Below are positions 12,332 to 24,485 of a stretch of 64,000 bases of DNA, piece after piece; positions within the stretch are counted from its first letter, which is position 1; every line of letters starts with the position of its first letter. The stretch is from Brachypodius melanocephalos. Lineage: Eukaryota; Chordata; Aves; Passeriformes; Pycnonotidae. The notes below the pieces were generated by a model. The model was not told the DNA's origin. It did no database searches and worked only from the letters and a program-made list of their open reading frames with translations. The position numbers and the translations under genes were made by a program. Location of the stretch: NCBI GenBank assembly GCA_013398615.1, contig VZSR01003807.1, positions 13,921,517-13,985,516 of the forward strand, read 5' to 3'.

Positions 12332-13189
12332 TAAATCAGGTCTGAAGAAAAGGCCTTTACTGAAATGAAATGGATATGGGCCTCCAGAGCAGGCTGTACA
12401 GTCTTCTGGCCAGGATTTTTCAGCAAACTACCCGCCCACCATCAGGAGTTCTGCTGCATCCCGTGGTATGGCCACAGCTGTCAATCCTGCTCCCTAATCT
12501 AGATTTGGACTTCAGATCCTCTTGGTTCTTGCCTAGCTGCTCTAGGCTTCTACTTTCTACAAAGCTGGGATGCTCTCAGGAATTTGTCTTTTCTGTCTTC
12601 TCCCCATACCATCAAAAAAGAAAATACAAGCTGCTACAATGTGTCTCCTTGGGTACTCCCGGGCTTTAGTGTTTGGAAATTATTGGGACTGGGTGGAGAA
12701 TTTGATTTCTCTGAATTCTCTAAATAAATCTGATCTTTTGAAGATCTAAAAATGCAATTGTGATGAAGTTTCATGCAGAATGGAAGCAGTGGTGTGTTTT
12801 TACTTAAAATGTGTTTGCATACATTCAACACAAGAACTTTTTTTTTTCCCCCAAGGGAATTGCATTGTCAAAATACAAAATTTTATTGAAAGTCTTTCTA
12901 ATGTGGTGGAAAATACCAACCCTTGCACTCAGCCATGCTGTGGTCAGCAAGTGAGGAAACTCGGTGTCGATATGTTTTGACCGTGGCAACAAATCTTACA
13001 CTTTTGCTATGCACTCGCTATTAATCCCACACATTTCTTGTTACCTATTTGTCCCCATACTTCAGGACAAAAACCTCTGCCTATTGGGGATTTAAACACA
13101 TAAGAGAAAGGGCTAATTTAAAGAGTCATTGGGAGTAAAGGGTCCTGCTTCTGGGACGGATTCCTGCTTTCCCTCTCTGATCAGGCACT
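12332..13189. other. Non-coding background
   Basis: An open frame of 99 codons at 12370-12669 (plus) and shorter ones on both strands have no recognisable domain. Nothing else is seen. Confidence 0.35.
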
Positions 13190-13600
13190 GGCTGACGCTC
13201 ATGGAGGGGGCAGAGCCTTCATTCCCTCTTGTATTTGCATCAGATAAGGCCGTAATTTCTGACTTAAGTTTTCCATGGGAGCAAACTTTCACTTCATTAA
13301 CGCTGGCGTCATTAGTGGGCTGGGGTAATTCCCCGTGTGATCCAGACCCGGCTGTGACCTGCATGGAGCCATCCAGTGGCAGTGCTAATTAGCGTCTTAG
13401 TGCCACGTGAACACTTCTCTGCAGCCCCTTTGGCTGAGGCCACGGCTAATTTCGCATGAATCACTAAGCAGCCATTGCCTGGTAACTAATTTTGACCTCT
13501 AACTGCTTCGGCAGGACCTCCAACCCCGCTGCCGAGGATAAATGACATCCTGTTGTTATCTGTCCTCTGGGCAGCTGCTGAATTCCCACAGCAGCTTTGG
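13190..13600. promoter_or_regulatory. Putative conserved non-coding regulatory element (enhancer-like)
   Basis: This block is balanced in base composition and keeps about fifteen CpGs in 400 bases, unlike its AT-rich, CpG-poor flanks. It is dense in developmental factor motifs: an octamer ATTTGCAT at 13233-13240, a GATA site AGATAAGG at 13242-13249, a palindromic homeodomain core GCTAATTAGC around 13384-13393, CCACGTGA just after it, and further TAATT cores (GGTAATT, GGCTAATTTCGCATGA, ACTAATTTTGACC). Both strands carry open frames of about 85 codons, but none has a recognised domain or splice sites. Long motif-dense blocks with preserved CpG are typical of deeply conserved enhancers near developmental regulators. 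Conservation itself cannot be seen from one sequence; this is inference. Confidence 0.45.
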
Positions 13601-14683
13601 TTTGCCCTCCCCGTGGAAGGACAGCGCTCCAGGCATTGCAGCACGGCCCTGAAATGGATGTGAATAACGACTGTGATCAGGGGCTGGCTGGGCAGAGACC
13701 CATCAGGCCCTGGTGGCAGAAGCTGAAGTTGGATCCTGGAAATATTTCTTCCTTTTAGGTCTAGTTTTTGGATGGAGGGAGAGAGGAGCTAGGAGCAGAA
13801 ATGCTGAGGCAGGGCTGACAGCTTTCTCCTGTTCCCAGGATACACAACCAACACTTCTGTGCATTCAGTTCTGCCTCCAATCATTTGGTGTGGCTGTGCA
13901 GTTTACAGCTATGTGCACAGCACTGTGAGAAGCTGCAGGGGAAATACCTATGGTGAGGGATTGTTTGGAAATGCAGGGGAGGAGAGTAGTGTATTTTGGC
14001 AGGGGTGCCGGCAGAGTTTATCCAGGAGATGTAGGAAAGCTCGTTTAAACTCTGATTAGCAGTGTTTTGTAGCTGAGCAAGGCCTTGGAGTTAGTGGGTT
14101 TAAGTGAGCAGGTACCTACAATGAGAAAGTACCTTCTTGCCAGGAGTCCAGAATGTTCTCTAGTCTTGTTAAACTATAGTTTGGTGTCTATCCTCCATGG
14201 TCTTCTAGCTGTTTTCCAGGTATTTACTGTATTAGACAATTGAGGCAGCCCCTGTTGCCTCAAGGACAGGCTCTGTGTGACCAGAGTGAGCTTTAGTGTG
14301 TGCAAGCACGTCCTGAGAGCATGTTCTGGCTGCTGGTGTTTCACTGAAACCTGCCACCAGAGTCATCTTTATCTGACCTGTTGACAATGGCTAAGCTAAA
14401 TGCTGTCTTCATTAACCTTTTGGGAAATACATCAAGAAGAATAACGAAAAACCTTTTATTGGAAAAAAATCAATCAGACAAAACTCTCAAACCCCCCCAG
14501 CTTCAAAAAACGCCCCTCCAAACCAAGTGTAAGTACAGAAATAAAAATTGCTCCCCTGGCACTAATTCTTAAACAAAATTGCTGTTACAAGTGGTCTCAA
14601 TTAGGCAATATTCTGAATGCCTACTTTTGAAATTCTCCCTGAGGATACAGTCTCTGTGCTGGTGGAGTTTTGGTGGTGGTTTC
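13601..14683. other. Non-coding background
   Basis: GC falls back gradually after the enhancer-like block. No gene or repeat recognised. A C-rich run followed by an A-rich stretch at 14490-14560 is of low complexity. Confidence 0.3.
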
Positions 14684-14709
14684 TTTTTTTTTTTTTTTTT
14701 TTTTTTTTT
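14684..14709. repeat. T homopolymer, 26 nt
   Basis: Pure T run followed by CCCCC. It gives artificial poly-F or poly-K open frames on either strand. Confidence 0.85.
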
Positions 14710-16968
14710 CCCCCTCAGGTGTTTAGCTTGCCTTTCCCCACGAGAAACCAACCCTTTTCCACAGAAAGCTTCACAATTGCAGTAGGCAATTCGGTAGTAA
14801 GTCAAGGGAAGAAAATGAGGCAAGTGGAAATTCATAGTACCTTTTACAGACAGATTATCATGTAAAGATGTCCACACAGTTCACTAAGTCTGGATGTCTA
14901 GCATTCAGGCTGTCAGGTTTCAGCTCTGGGACTGTGCTTTACCCTGAGGTAGATGTTTATCTATTGATAAAATGAGATGTGTGTGGGTTTGAACCTTTGC
15001 AAACCGTGAAGCAGAAAATCAAAGCCCTTGACCATTTGCAGTCAGTAAAACTTACATGGCCCTGTTTATATGGGACTTATACTGTGATTCAGGATATATT
15101 TCAGTTTCTGTTCATGCCTGACCCGCTTAAAATATTTTTGTGTTTACTAAAATTGTGCTCTGTCCTTTGCTTTACAAACCATCACTGTATACCATTTAAA
15201 AATTTCAAGTCTGGTGAAGGATGAAGTGATTCCCTGTTTGTGTGTGTTTTTCTGAAGCACTGCTAACAAAAGCTATGTAAATGTAACACATGACCGCTGT
15301 TTACGGTAGATTAAGCTTGTTCAGCTTTTGTCAGTAATGTACCCGGTTTGCAAGTAAAATAAAAGGATTTTGTGATGGGGTTGTTTTTGTGATTTGTGTT
15401 AATAATTAACCTAATCTGACAAAAACTGTCTGGTAAAAATTGTTAGACTGGACAGATATGTGGCAGAAGGCTCCACAGCAGGAAGAAGGTGACCTTTAGA
15501 AGTGAACAGCAAAGCCAATGTGTTAACTACAAGCAGCCTATCTAGATTTTTTTTTTGAACAGTGAAATATAGTTTAAACTGTCTCTTTTTCTGTTGTCTC
15601 TGTCAGCAGTAAGGTCCCATTTGCAGACCCCTCTAGGAACATAGCTCAGTGTGATAGCATGCAAGCTATGTCATGCAAGTGATTATTTATTATTATTAAT
15701 TATTTATAATTAGAGAGTTTGTGGACTCTGGGAAGAAAGCTCCATAACAGCTTTGACCCATGGAATCACACTAAAATTTCTGTGTTTCTGGGCTAATTTC
15801 ACTTCTGTTTTACCTGTGTAGTTTACTTTTAAAAGAGGTAATCGTCATGTGAGAAAGGAAAGCTACAGTGGTCATTGTCTAGCAGGCTTGTGAGAGTAAA
15901 CTTAGTGAGAAATCAGTTTGCATCTTGGAGCGACAATGTGAGTGGAAAAGAAAACGGTGCTGTGACTGAGGGCACACAAATTGAGAGGAAAGGCAACATG
16001 TGTGGAGGGATGTCTTGAATTTTTTGGCATTTAACAAAGTCTCCTTGACCTGCCCTTGCATTTTGCCCTTTGTATATAAAAACCAATAAAGAAAAAAAAA
16101 AACTTATGTTTTTCATTATCAAGGGCAGTGGAAAATCTGAAAAAAAATTCAGGACTACAAAAACAAGGCAGATGAAGTTAGTGGGTGGTCTGTGTTCACT
16201 GCAACATCTTCTCAAGTGTCTGGACATTGAATATGCTGTAATCACTCTCTCTTTATAAGCATATAACTGGGAAGGGAGTGGGGGAAAGAGAAAAGTAACA
16301 AATGTTACTTACTGAGACTGTACGTTCCTACCAGTACTGATTTTAAAAAATAAAGTTGTTTTTTTTTTTCCAGAAAGGAAACATGAATCAATGTCTTGTT
16401 AAGAATCACATTGTTTATATTTTTGTATCACAGTCCAGCTTTTAGTGTCACTGAATTTAATTTGCGTTTAAATCTTGCTTTTGTTTCTTATTCAAATGAA
16501 GCTCATGTTTAAAGTTTCCGGTTCCTTTTAAAAATGCTAATCAACCCATGGATACTTCATCTCCTTGTTGGCTAGAAGGGGCAGAATTTGCTGGCCTTTG
16601 GGTTTTGGGGAAATGCCTCCGTATGTGGAGGCATAATATGCATTTCCCACTAGTGAAGGAGGCTTTTCAGAAGCAGAGTGCCGGACACCAGCGGGCAAAG
16701 CTTTTCAAGCTTTTTTTTTTTTTTTTCTCTCACTTTAAAGAAGACAATGAAATTTTTTTTCTAAAGGAGCTGTTGAGAAAGCCATTTTGTATTTAGTGTG
16801 TCTGTCCAGGGCTGCCTTCATTTTCCCTGCATAACAAATATAGTATGGAGATCACTTTCCTCCCACGGGGTCACTGAGGATCTTCCTCCCTGCTGCCCAT
16901 GGGTGCCAGCTTCTGTGCAAAATTATGTGAAGAGGCCTTTAGCCAAGAGGTTTTAATCTGATTCTCAG
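14710..16968. other. Non-coding background with AT-rich islands
   Basis: At 15680-15715 a run of ATTATTTATTATTATTAATT-type sequence is of low complexity. Short A or T tracts occur at 16088-16100, 16358-16369 and 16710-16726. No gene or repeat family was recognised. Confidence 0.35.
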
Positions 16969-17052
16969 CTTGTGAGCCTGGTGCCTGCTCCTGAGCTTGA
17001 GTCTGGGAGCATGTGCTGGACACCCCTCCCTGCAGCCATGGAACAACACCTG
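16969..17052 (+). other. Weak candidate internal exon, 84 bp
   Basis: TTTTAATCTGATTCTCAG precedes 16969 and a good donor CTG|GTGAGT follows 17052. The 84 bases are 28 whole codons in frame 0 with no stop (begins LVSLVPAPELESGS). The length is a multiple of three and third positions are moderately GC-rich. No homology is recognised and no neighbouring exon joins in phase, so it could be chance or a non-coding exon. Confidence 0.16.
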
Positions 17053-20000
17053 GTGAGTGTCTCCCTCCTCCTCCTGCATGGGGGAATTCCCTCGTGCTGC
17101 AGGCTGGGGTACAGCAGGGTGTATTCTCTCATACATGCAGTCTAATGTGAGAAGGAGATAAGGTCCTGAAGTGCACAGTTTCTACACACTCGGGCTTATT
17201 GGGGCAACCTCTACTGCATGAAATCTTCAGCAGATAGTACCATGCTTGTAAATATAGTGCCACGTCTCCAAACACCTGCAGTATTACATCACTATCTGCA
17301 TCATCGTCATGACCCTTTTTGGCACTTTCTCAAGGAGTTATTCCTTATTTTTCACTTTTTAACTCAGCAAGCTGAACTGTGAAGATGAAATTGCACTGGG
17401 AGTATTTTTGTTCTAAGGTAAATAGGTGGTCCTCTGTATTGTTGATAGCTGAATCTGACTGCCTTGCAAAATCATGCTGTAGGAAATTCCTCAGACAATG
17501 TAATTTTGTTTCCTGTTTCTTCCAAAGCCAAGAGCCAGAAATTTTTATGTCTGCATCCTCTGTACTCCTCTTTCCCTTGGCTTACTGGATAAAGCTGAAC
17601 TCAAGCAGAAAATCTGACTACTTCACAGATGGGTGAGGTTCGTAGCAACTCTGACCTAATGCAGAAGCCAATTACATTATTAAGTTTCCTCCTATGATTG
17701 TTTTGTTCCTAACTACTGCTACTGTGTGCTACCTCAGAGCTGATATAATTCAACTCTCAGACACTTTCCTGGTTGGGTTGTTTTTAGTTTTAGCAGAAAT
17801 AAAAGCCCTTTGGTACACACCATGGTGCAAAGCAACCTGCAGGAATATGCAGTATGCAGTCTCTGGAGCTGAGTGACCCCCCCACCCCCATCAGTACCAA
17901 GGCCATGTCCCACTTCTGAGACCATTTTCTCTGGGGGTTGCCAAAGATGCAGGAGCAGCTTCCAATTGCTTTGAACTACCTCGTGTTGTGTACAGGGATG
18001 TGTCCAGAGCCCATGTCCTTGCACGTGTGCATTAGTCCTGCTGCTTCTGAGTGAGCTGTTTGCAAGCACAAGAGGAGATATTTTCTGCCTGGACAGTTCT
18101 CCTAGGGAGAAAACATAATGGGTGAAGGAGGAATAATCCATATTCTTGATGTGGGACTGAGGTTATTACATCTGAATAAAAATAAATTTAATTTTAGATG
18201 AACATTTCATTCTTTGTAAAGGTTAAATACCTCTTATGTGATTGATATCACAGAGGATTTCAAAATTCAAATGCTTTTAAAGTGTATGAGTGAATTATGT
18301 GATGTGTTTTATACCATGCATTATATAACAGCTAATTCAATGTGTCCCACAATTTCTCAGGACCAAACAAATGGATGTGAGGCCTTGTATATAAACCTCC
18401 TTTTACCATATGCACAGTATTGTAGAGTTGTTTGGATTTTTGATTTTTTTGTTTGTTTATTCTTTGTTTTGTTCATTTTTAAAAAAAACTAGTGGTGCTC
18501 TAGTTTTAGCCCTTTTTATATTGTACAGTTGAATGCACCTTAAGAGTACCTTCTTCAGTTTCATGAAGGTGTCCTTTCTTGCATGACCTGTATCAGTACC
18601 CAGCCCTCTACATTACCAAAATGGTGCAACAGGGTCTTAAGATGAATGAAGACCAAAGGAAAACTGGTTTTGCTGGACTCTACAGATTTTCTTTCTCTGC
18701 ATGTTACAGATTATAAAAATATAGGATTTATTTATAAAAAGTTTAGGCTGATTCAAATTCAAACTAGTCTAACTGCCAAGCTGTGGATTTAATTGTACGG
18801 TATATCCCTACAATTTATAGTAGGAGTTTAGTTAACTGTAGAATTAAATGACTTTGTTTTCCACTGCTGTGGGTCTCTATTGAATTTGGCACAAGTTCAA
18901 ATGGCCTTGTAACATCCAGCATTTGCTGGATCATAAAGCAAAGACCCTCCCTAGGAACACAAATGGAATTTCTTTCCACTACTGCAGTGAGATTAATGAC
19001 AGTTTAGCAGGGTTTTTTCTCCCCCTTTGTCCTGTAAATCTGAGCTCTATTCGACTGAGCTGCTTTTAAAAGAAAACAAACTAAAACTCAGGCTGCCTAA
19101 GTTCTCCTGAGGCACCATTCAAGGAGCCGTGCTTTGCTCTCCCCACAAAGCTTTCAGGGAACTGAATTTTGGGCAGGAAACGTATACAGGATCAGGCATG
19201 CTGGCAGAGACTATCGGGGTTTGCAGTTGTAGGCAAAAGGGGCTGCACATCAGCTGATGCTGCTGATGAGGTGATGGATTAGTGAACAGAGAAAGGTTTG
19301 CATTGTGCTAAAAATGGAAGGATTAGCAGCTGCCCTTGTTGAGTCAGGCTAGAGGGAGGAGGATGAGGAGGACAGCAACATACTGTGACACTGGTCTGTA
19401 TTAAATTGCTATCAGCAGCCTTCTCTACCACTAATCTCCCTCCCCTTTCTTCAGTGAGAAAAACCCTCCAGGACTTCATATCAGAAAGAGAGAATTTGAT
19501 TTATTCTTTCCTCTTTCTTATGCTTTTTCCTAATTCACTGCTTCTTGCATTTTAACTTTCCAAATATTTTTAATACAAAGTAATTTCCAGAGAGAAAAGA
19601 GTCAGTAGTACTATCTTAACTGCAAAGGCAGATATCAGCCTGAAGTAACACCCAGAGATGTTTGTGCATATGGGTTTATTAAATGCAATAATGTGTGGCA
19701 AGACAGTGTATTCTCATTGAGATCTGTTCTTTTGATGTGAGGTTTAAATTTAGATCCATCTCTAAAATTCATAAACCACAATATTTTCTTTTCATCCTTT
19801 CAAAAAAATTCAATTTCTTTGCTTATGTTGATTTTTATCAGTTAGGTTCTTCGGACCTCTGTTTTGATGCAGATCAGCCATTAAGAGCCTAATGTTTGGC
19901 ACAAGACCTGTTTCAGTAATGTCACCAAAAATGTCATTGCTGATGGACTCTGGTAGGGGTCAAGAAGCTTTCTCAGACACCTGCTGCCTCTTTGTCCCTG

Positions 20001-21282
20001 CTCTGCCCTTTGCTGAGGGCTGCCTCCCACTGAGATTCATCCAGAGGTCACCTGCTGATGACTGTGTTGGAAGGGGCTGGAGTTGAACCTGAAATCATTT
20101 CTGAGTAAGGCTCTGAGCTCTCATCTTGGGATGTGAATGGGAGCAGCTCTGTGACTCTGTAAATCTCCCCTGCCTGCTCTGCCACCAGCCTGCAGACCCT
20201 GACCAGGTGGTGGGGTGTGTATTGCGGCTTGGACTTCCCAAATCTACTGCCGCTCCCAGGGCTGTGCTTGGGTGCTTTACTGAACTAGTCTACTGCCCCT
20301 TCAAGTACTTCCAACATTTTTGAATGCTATTTGGCAAAAAGGAATTGTACTCCTCAAGGAAAGAGCTTTTCATCAACCCGACAGCTTTGATCTTAGGAGA
20401 GAGCTCAGTCTAATTGTTGGAGGTGAGAGAAATTCCACTTTTCAGAGTTGCATTGCAGTCAATGAAGGTTCTCTCTGACAGATGAACCTAAAGTTAGGGT
20501 TCCTCTGTAGAAAGGAGGACTAAAACAGGGGGCTTAAGTTAGCTGACTGTCGAGTGGTGGGACAATGCAGTGGTCAGAGCACTCACAGGGCTGTTTCTAA
20601 CCACTGCAGGTCAGCAGAACACAGGCTGTTCGTGAGGAAAGCAGCTTTGTTCAAAACCCAGAACTTCTACTAGGGGCAGCAAAATTTGGCTTGTACTAAC
20701 ACAGGATGATGATTTGTGGTATTTTTTAGAAGCAAAGAACTTTGTGGATTAATATTGGTATTTTAGAGCTAACTATAGATGGCTTTTAACAAAGAGAAAC
20801 CACAAAATTGCTAAAATGTGTTGTGTTTTGGTACGGCAGGACAAATTGATCTGGACAGATTTGCATTAGTCTGGGTGCAACATCTCTTCACAATTCAGAT
20901 TTCTTTTAATTTAAGGAAAAACACAAACCTAAACTCAAATGCTCAAATTCTCAAACTGAAGCACTTAAATAAAAAGCTCTAGTTCATTAATTTCTTTTAT
21001 GCTGTATGGGTCAAGTTCCTGAGAGCTCTTCAGAAAACAGGGCCATTTTCTTCAATGTCTCACTGTGAATTAAATGCTTAATTTGGGTTAATCCAGTTGA
21101 AAAGCATTGTCTTTACAAGACAGCTTGCTCATGTGAAGAATTTTATTGATGATCACAGAAAGTAAAAGAAGCTTTTTTGAAAATAGTTTGATTTAAAAAA
21201 ATACTGCCAAGGAGAATGAAAAAAGGTAAGAGCTGTTCAAAGCAGATGAGCCCTCTTGTTTGAAAGCAGAGTCTTCTTGCAG
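17053..21282. other. Non-coding background, about 4.2 kb
   Basis: No recognised gene or repeat. Moderately GC-rich stretches at 17880-18080 and 19970-20260 carry 60-135 codon open frames on one or both strands without recognisable domains. A T-rich low-complexity stretch lies at 18435-18490. Confidence 0.35.
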
Positions 21283-21356
21283 TGCTTGGGGGTATTTGCC
21301 ACGTGGGGTCTGCTCAGCTACATTTCTTCTGAGCAAGGACAGAGAAACATTTGAAG
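21283..21356 (+). other. Weak candidate internal exon, 74 bp
   Basis: The acceptor AGTCTTCTTGCAG precedes it and a strong donor AAG|GTGAGTA follows. One frame is open (begins AWGYLPRGVCSATF). The opposite strand is also open across the same bases, so the open frame is weak evidence. The product is not recognised. Confidence 0.16.
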
Positions 21357-21814
21357 GTGAGTACTCCTGGTCATTTGTTAGAATCACAATTTGCTGCCTT
21401 AGTTTGTGTCACATAACAATGCAGAACATTTGACATCTCCAGCTGAAAGGAGAAAGAGACACTGTGGATACATGTACTGTTTAGAGAAAATGATAAGAAC
21501 TTGCCAAGTAAGAAAGCATTTCACCATTTTTCTTCTCTGAAAGTTACTTTGGAAGTTAGGGCAGAAGGAGGCTAGGAAGATTTTGGCTATGTTTCACTTC
21601 CAGATTTTTCTTTTCCTTTGGGGAATCAAATCCATTTTAAAAGCAAAAGTTAGAAAGAAGAGAAGAGTTCACCTTATGTCTTACCTTTCTATCTTTAGAC
21701 TGCAAGAATGAGTTTTTCCCCATCTCTAAACATTATTGTTGCATGAGGCTGTCATTGCGATGGGCACTGGTCAGAGCTGTAAAGGACATGCCTGAGAGAA
21801 AGCCAAAATTAACA

Positions 21815-22015
21815 CTGCAAAACCATCAAATCTTAAAGAGTCTGAAGGGATGTCTGATATTCCCTAGTCCAAACTCTCATATGGAGAGCAGGCCATGCCT
21901 TTACCCATCAGCCAAGGCTACTTCTGGGCAAGACTTTGGCACCCTCTGTGTGGAGATCACACAGGCGCTCTGGGTGCTTGTGCCAGGCCTCCAACATCTT
22001 CCTGGAGAGGAAAGT
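21815..22015 (-). mobile_element. Possible old CR1 LINE fragment
   Basis: The words around 21835-21875 (GAAGGGATGTCTGATATTCCCTAGTCCAA in two parts: the GAAGGGA word, then CTAGTCCAA) resemble the antisense of a CR1 3' region, where an AAGGGACCT-type word is followed by ATCTAGTCCAACC. Later words near 21990 (CTTCCTGGAGAGG) fit loosely. It is heavily diverged and the bounds are approximate. The 137-codon open frame spanning 21743-22156 has no recognisable protein and is probably chance. Confidence 0.28.
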
Positions 22016-24274
22016 AAGGAATTTCTACAACACAGAGAGCAAACATGCACTCATTACAAGTATGTACCAGGCACCTTTATCTGCAGAGAGGAAGGTGATG
22101 GAGAAGATGACCTTTTTTTCTGTGTTAAATCTCTAAAACACAAGAAGGTTTTGTAGCCCTCAAAAAAAAGGTGAAGTTAATTTGGAAAACTTATCACTCT
22201 GTTCTCATTGGAATATTTATAGCATGTACGTGAAAATGTAACTTATTTACATGGTAATATCACTGTGTTGGTTAAATATGTGAGGACAAAGAACATGATG
22301 AGAATGTGAGGTTTTTCATGCACTGCTAAGGATTGGCTTAGCAGTGGACAAGGAATAAAACTCACTCTCATTCATATTAAATAAATATACCACTTAACCC
22401 AAAGGCCATGGAACTTGTTGAGTGGATATAATGTTAGGGCTACAAGACTCTTTGTTCAATTATTAATTTAAATTAATCCACCAAGAAACCAAAAGAAAAA
22501 TCAGATATTGTAATTTCCTCAGAAAGAGAGGACAATAATTGAGATCCCAAAGAGGTATATGGAGTTCCTATTGCAACCTGATATATGTAGTTTTCAGGAA
22601 GGAGACTACAGGAATAAATTGACAGAAGAAGAACAACAACAAAAAAATCCTCCTGCTCTCATGGTCCATAATCTGAGCTGTTTGGAAGATGGATGTGAGA
22701 AATCTTTACAGAAGTCACTCATGGGATCACAAATTCATTCCTTTCTCTGTTACAGCTCACCCTGTTTTGTTAAGTACTCTTGGTTTTTGTTTTGTTTTTT
22801 CTTGGTTTGGGTTTGTTTTTTCTTTTAACAGCTCATAGTGGTTTAGCATACCTCCTTCCCTTGCAAAGTACAATAAAATTCTTTCTCTCCTGGAGGAATA
22901 GGAAGGGAAAGAAGCCCTGCAGCATGCACTCCCGATTGGAACAAGCTCCTCCCTGTGCTCTGACAGCCCCTCTGCCAGGCTGTGGGAGCAGCTGCTGCCA
23001 GCCTCCATGCAGATGGCTGCATCCAGCTGGTGTCTGAGTACGTCAGGAGCTTATGTTAACCTTAATCACTTTCTAACATTAATCACTTTCCACCCCTTTA
23101 AAATTCTGTGGCGAATTGTGCTGAATCCTGCTTCAGCAACAAGCACGGGCACAGCATGGCCTTCAGCTGGGCTGGTGGAACAGTGACACGGTTCCTGTAG
23201 GGCAGGAGGGGCCCCCTGGACACCTGAGTACTTGGGGTACTCTGCCAGCTCTGTCTCTTAGGCTTCTTTTGGCTGCCTGTGCCTTTCAAACAGCTCCAGT
23301 GCTTGCGCTGTACTGCTGAAAATGCTCGTGATGTCTTGCATTTCTGCTTCAATGAAAAACCGGCCTTCTAAGCAAGTAAAAGGCTATGTTAACACTGTCA
23401 TTTTATTTCAATTATATTCCTGTATTATTTCAAGAAGAGTTTGAATTGTTTTGATGTAGCCCAAGATCTACCTGCTGTGAGAAATGCTGAAGATTCTCTG
23501 GTGTCATTTTTAAAGTCCTCTAGGGCATCTAAGAAAATATTCTATATTTCTGCATTCTAGAAAGTTTAGATATGAGCTTTTTGAAAAATTGTCCCTATGC
23601 GCAGCCCAGGCACCAAAGGTGTTGGGATTTTATGAAATTTTCTTTCACTTTCAGAACTATAATTTTGAACAATCTTCTTCAATGGATTGATAGCAACAAA
23701 TTGAATTTTCAGCAATGGATCTGTTTCTTCATCTGCATACAGGTGCTACCTGTTAGGATTGCTAGGACATTGTGAACACAAAAGGCCAATTTCTTTGTCA
23801 GGAAACAACTTTTCCTGAATAATTTATAGCTAAACTCATAACTGAACAAAGTATGAATCTTCCATTTAGTTTCAGTGATAGTGAGTCACTTCCCTTCCTT
23901 TTGTTGGTCATTCAACAGCAAAAGATAAGAAGATATCTTGAACTCCATGGAGTTTCCATTCTTTTATTAAATGGGCTTATGCTTGCCAGTGATTCTTCAG
24001 CATTAACTCTGGACGTGATTCCTGTCTCATGGCACTCTCGGGTTTTAAAATTTGAACTAAATTATCTCCACTACATAATAAAAATATCATTTGAGAATAA
24101 ATACATTTTAAAATAAACCTAACAAAGTAAATCTCATGCCATCCAAAAGACTTTCTTTTGCTTGAGCTCCACGAACTGAAAAAGGTACAGCAGTGAGGTA
24201 TGTGCTTAAGTTTTCCATATGAGAGAGATAAGCATGTCTAAGCCCAGTTTGTTCTCCTGTGGGATGGATCACAC
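22016..24274. other. Non-coding background
   Basis: Low-complexity GTTTTG/TTTTGG text lies at 22775-22825. A 12-bp direct repeat, TTAATCACTTTC, occurs at 23062-23073 and 23079-23090. A GC-richer stretch runs 22910-23240. Nothing coding is recognised. Confidence 0.35.
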
Positions 24275-24485
24275 CCCTATCACTCAAAGCCTCGCTTTTC
24301 TCCTTTAGATAAATGTATTCCACAGTCCTCAAAGGACTTGTGCTCCAGACCCTTCACCAACTTCCTTTCTCTTCTCTGAACATTCTCCAGTGCCTCAATG
24401 TCTTTCGTTTGGGCCCAAAACTGAATACAGGTTTTGAGTTGTGGCCTCACCAGTGCCAAGTACAAGGGAGTGAAAGACCACATGG
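24275..24485 (-). mobile_element. CR1 LINE fragment (reverse transcriptase C-terminal region)
   Basis: On the minus strand this reads [18 protein letters not shown], then [26 protein letters not shown] in one frame. This is the characteristic CR1 reverse transcriptase tail (LVRP..E.C.QFWAP...KDIE.LE.VQRR.TK..KGLE..SYE). The plus-strand text GGGCCCAAAACTGAATACAG followed by TTGTGGCCTCACCAGTGCCAAGTACA is the same match at DNA level. It is a 5'-truncated, diverged and inactive copy whose frame breaks downstream. CR1 is the dominant LINE of birds and reptiles, so this is the main clue to the host clade. Confidence 0.88.

Noticed and set aside
14569..14877. Open frames with poly-K or poly-F runs
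   Set aside because: They translate the T26 homopolymer; no domain or splice signals.
21743..22156. 137-codon plus-strand frame
   Set aside because: Overlaps a likely CR1 remnant and shows no recognisable protein.
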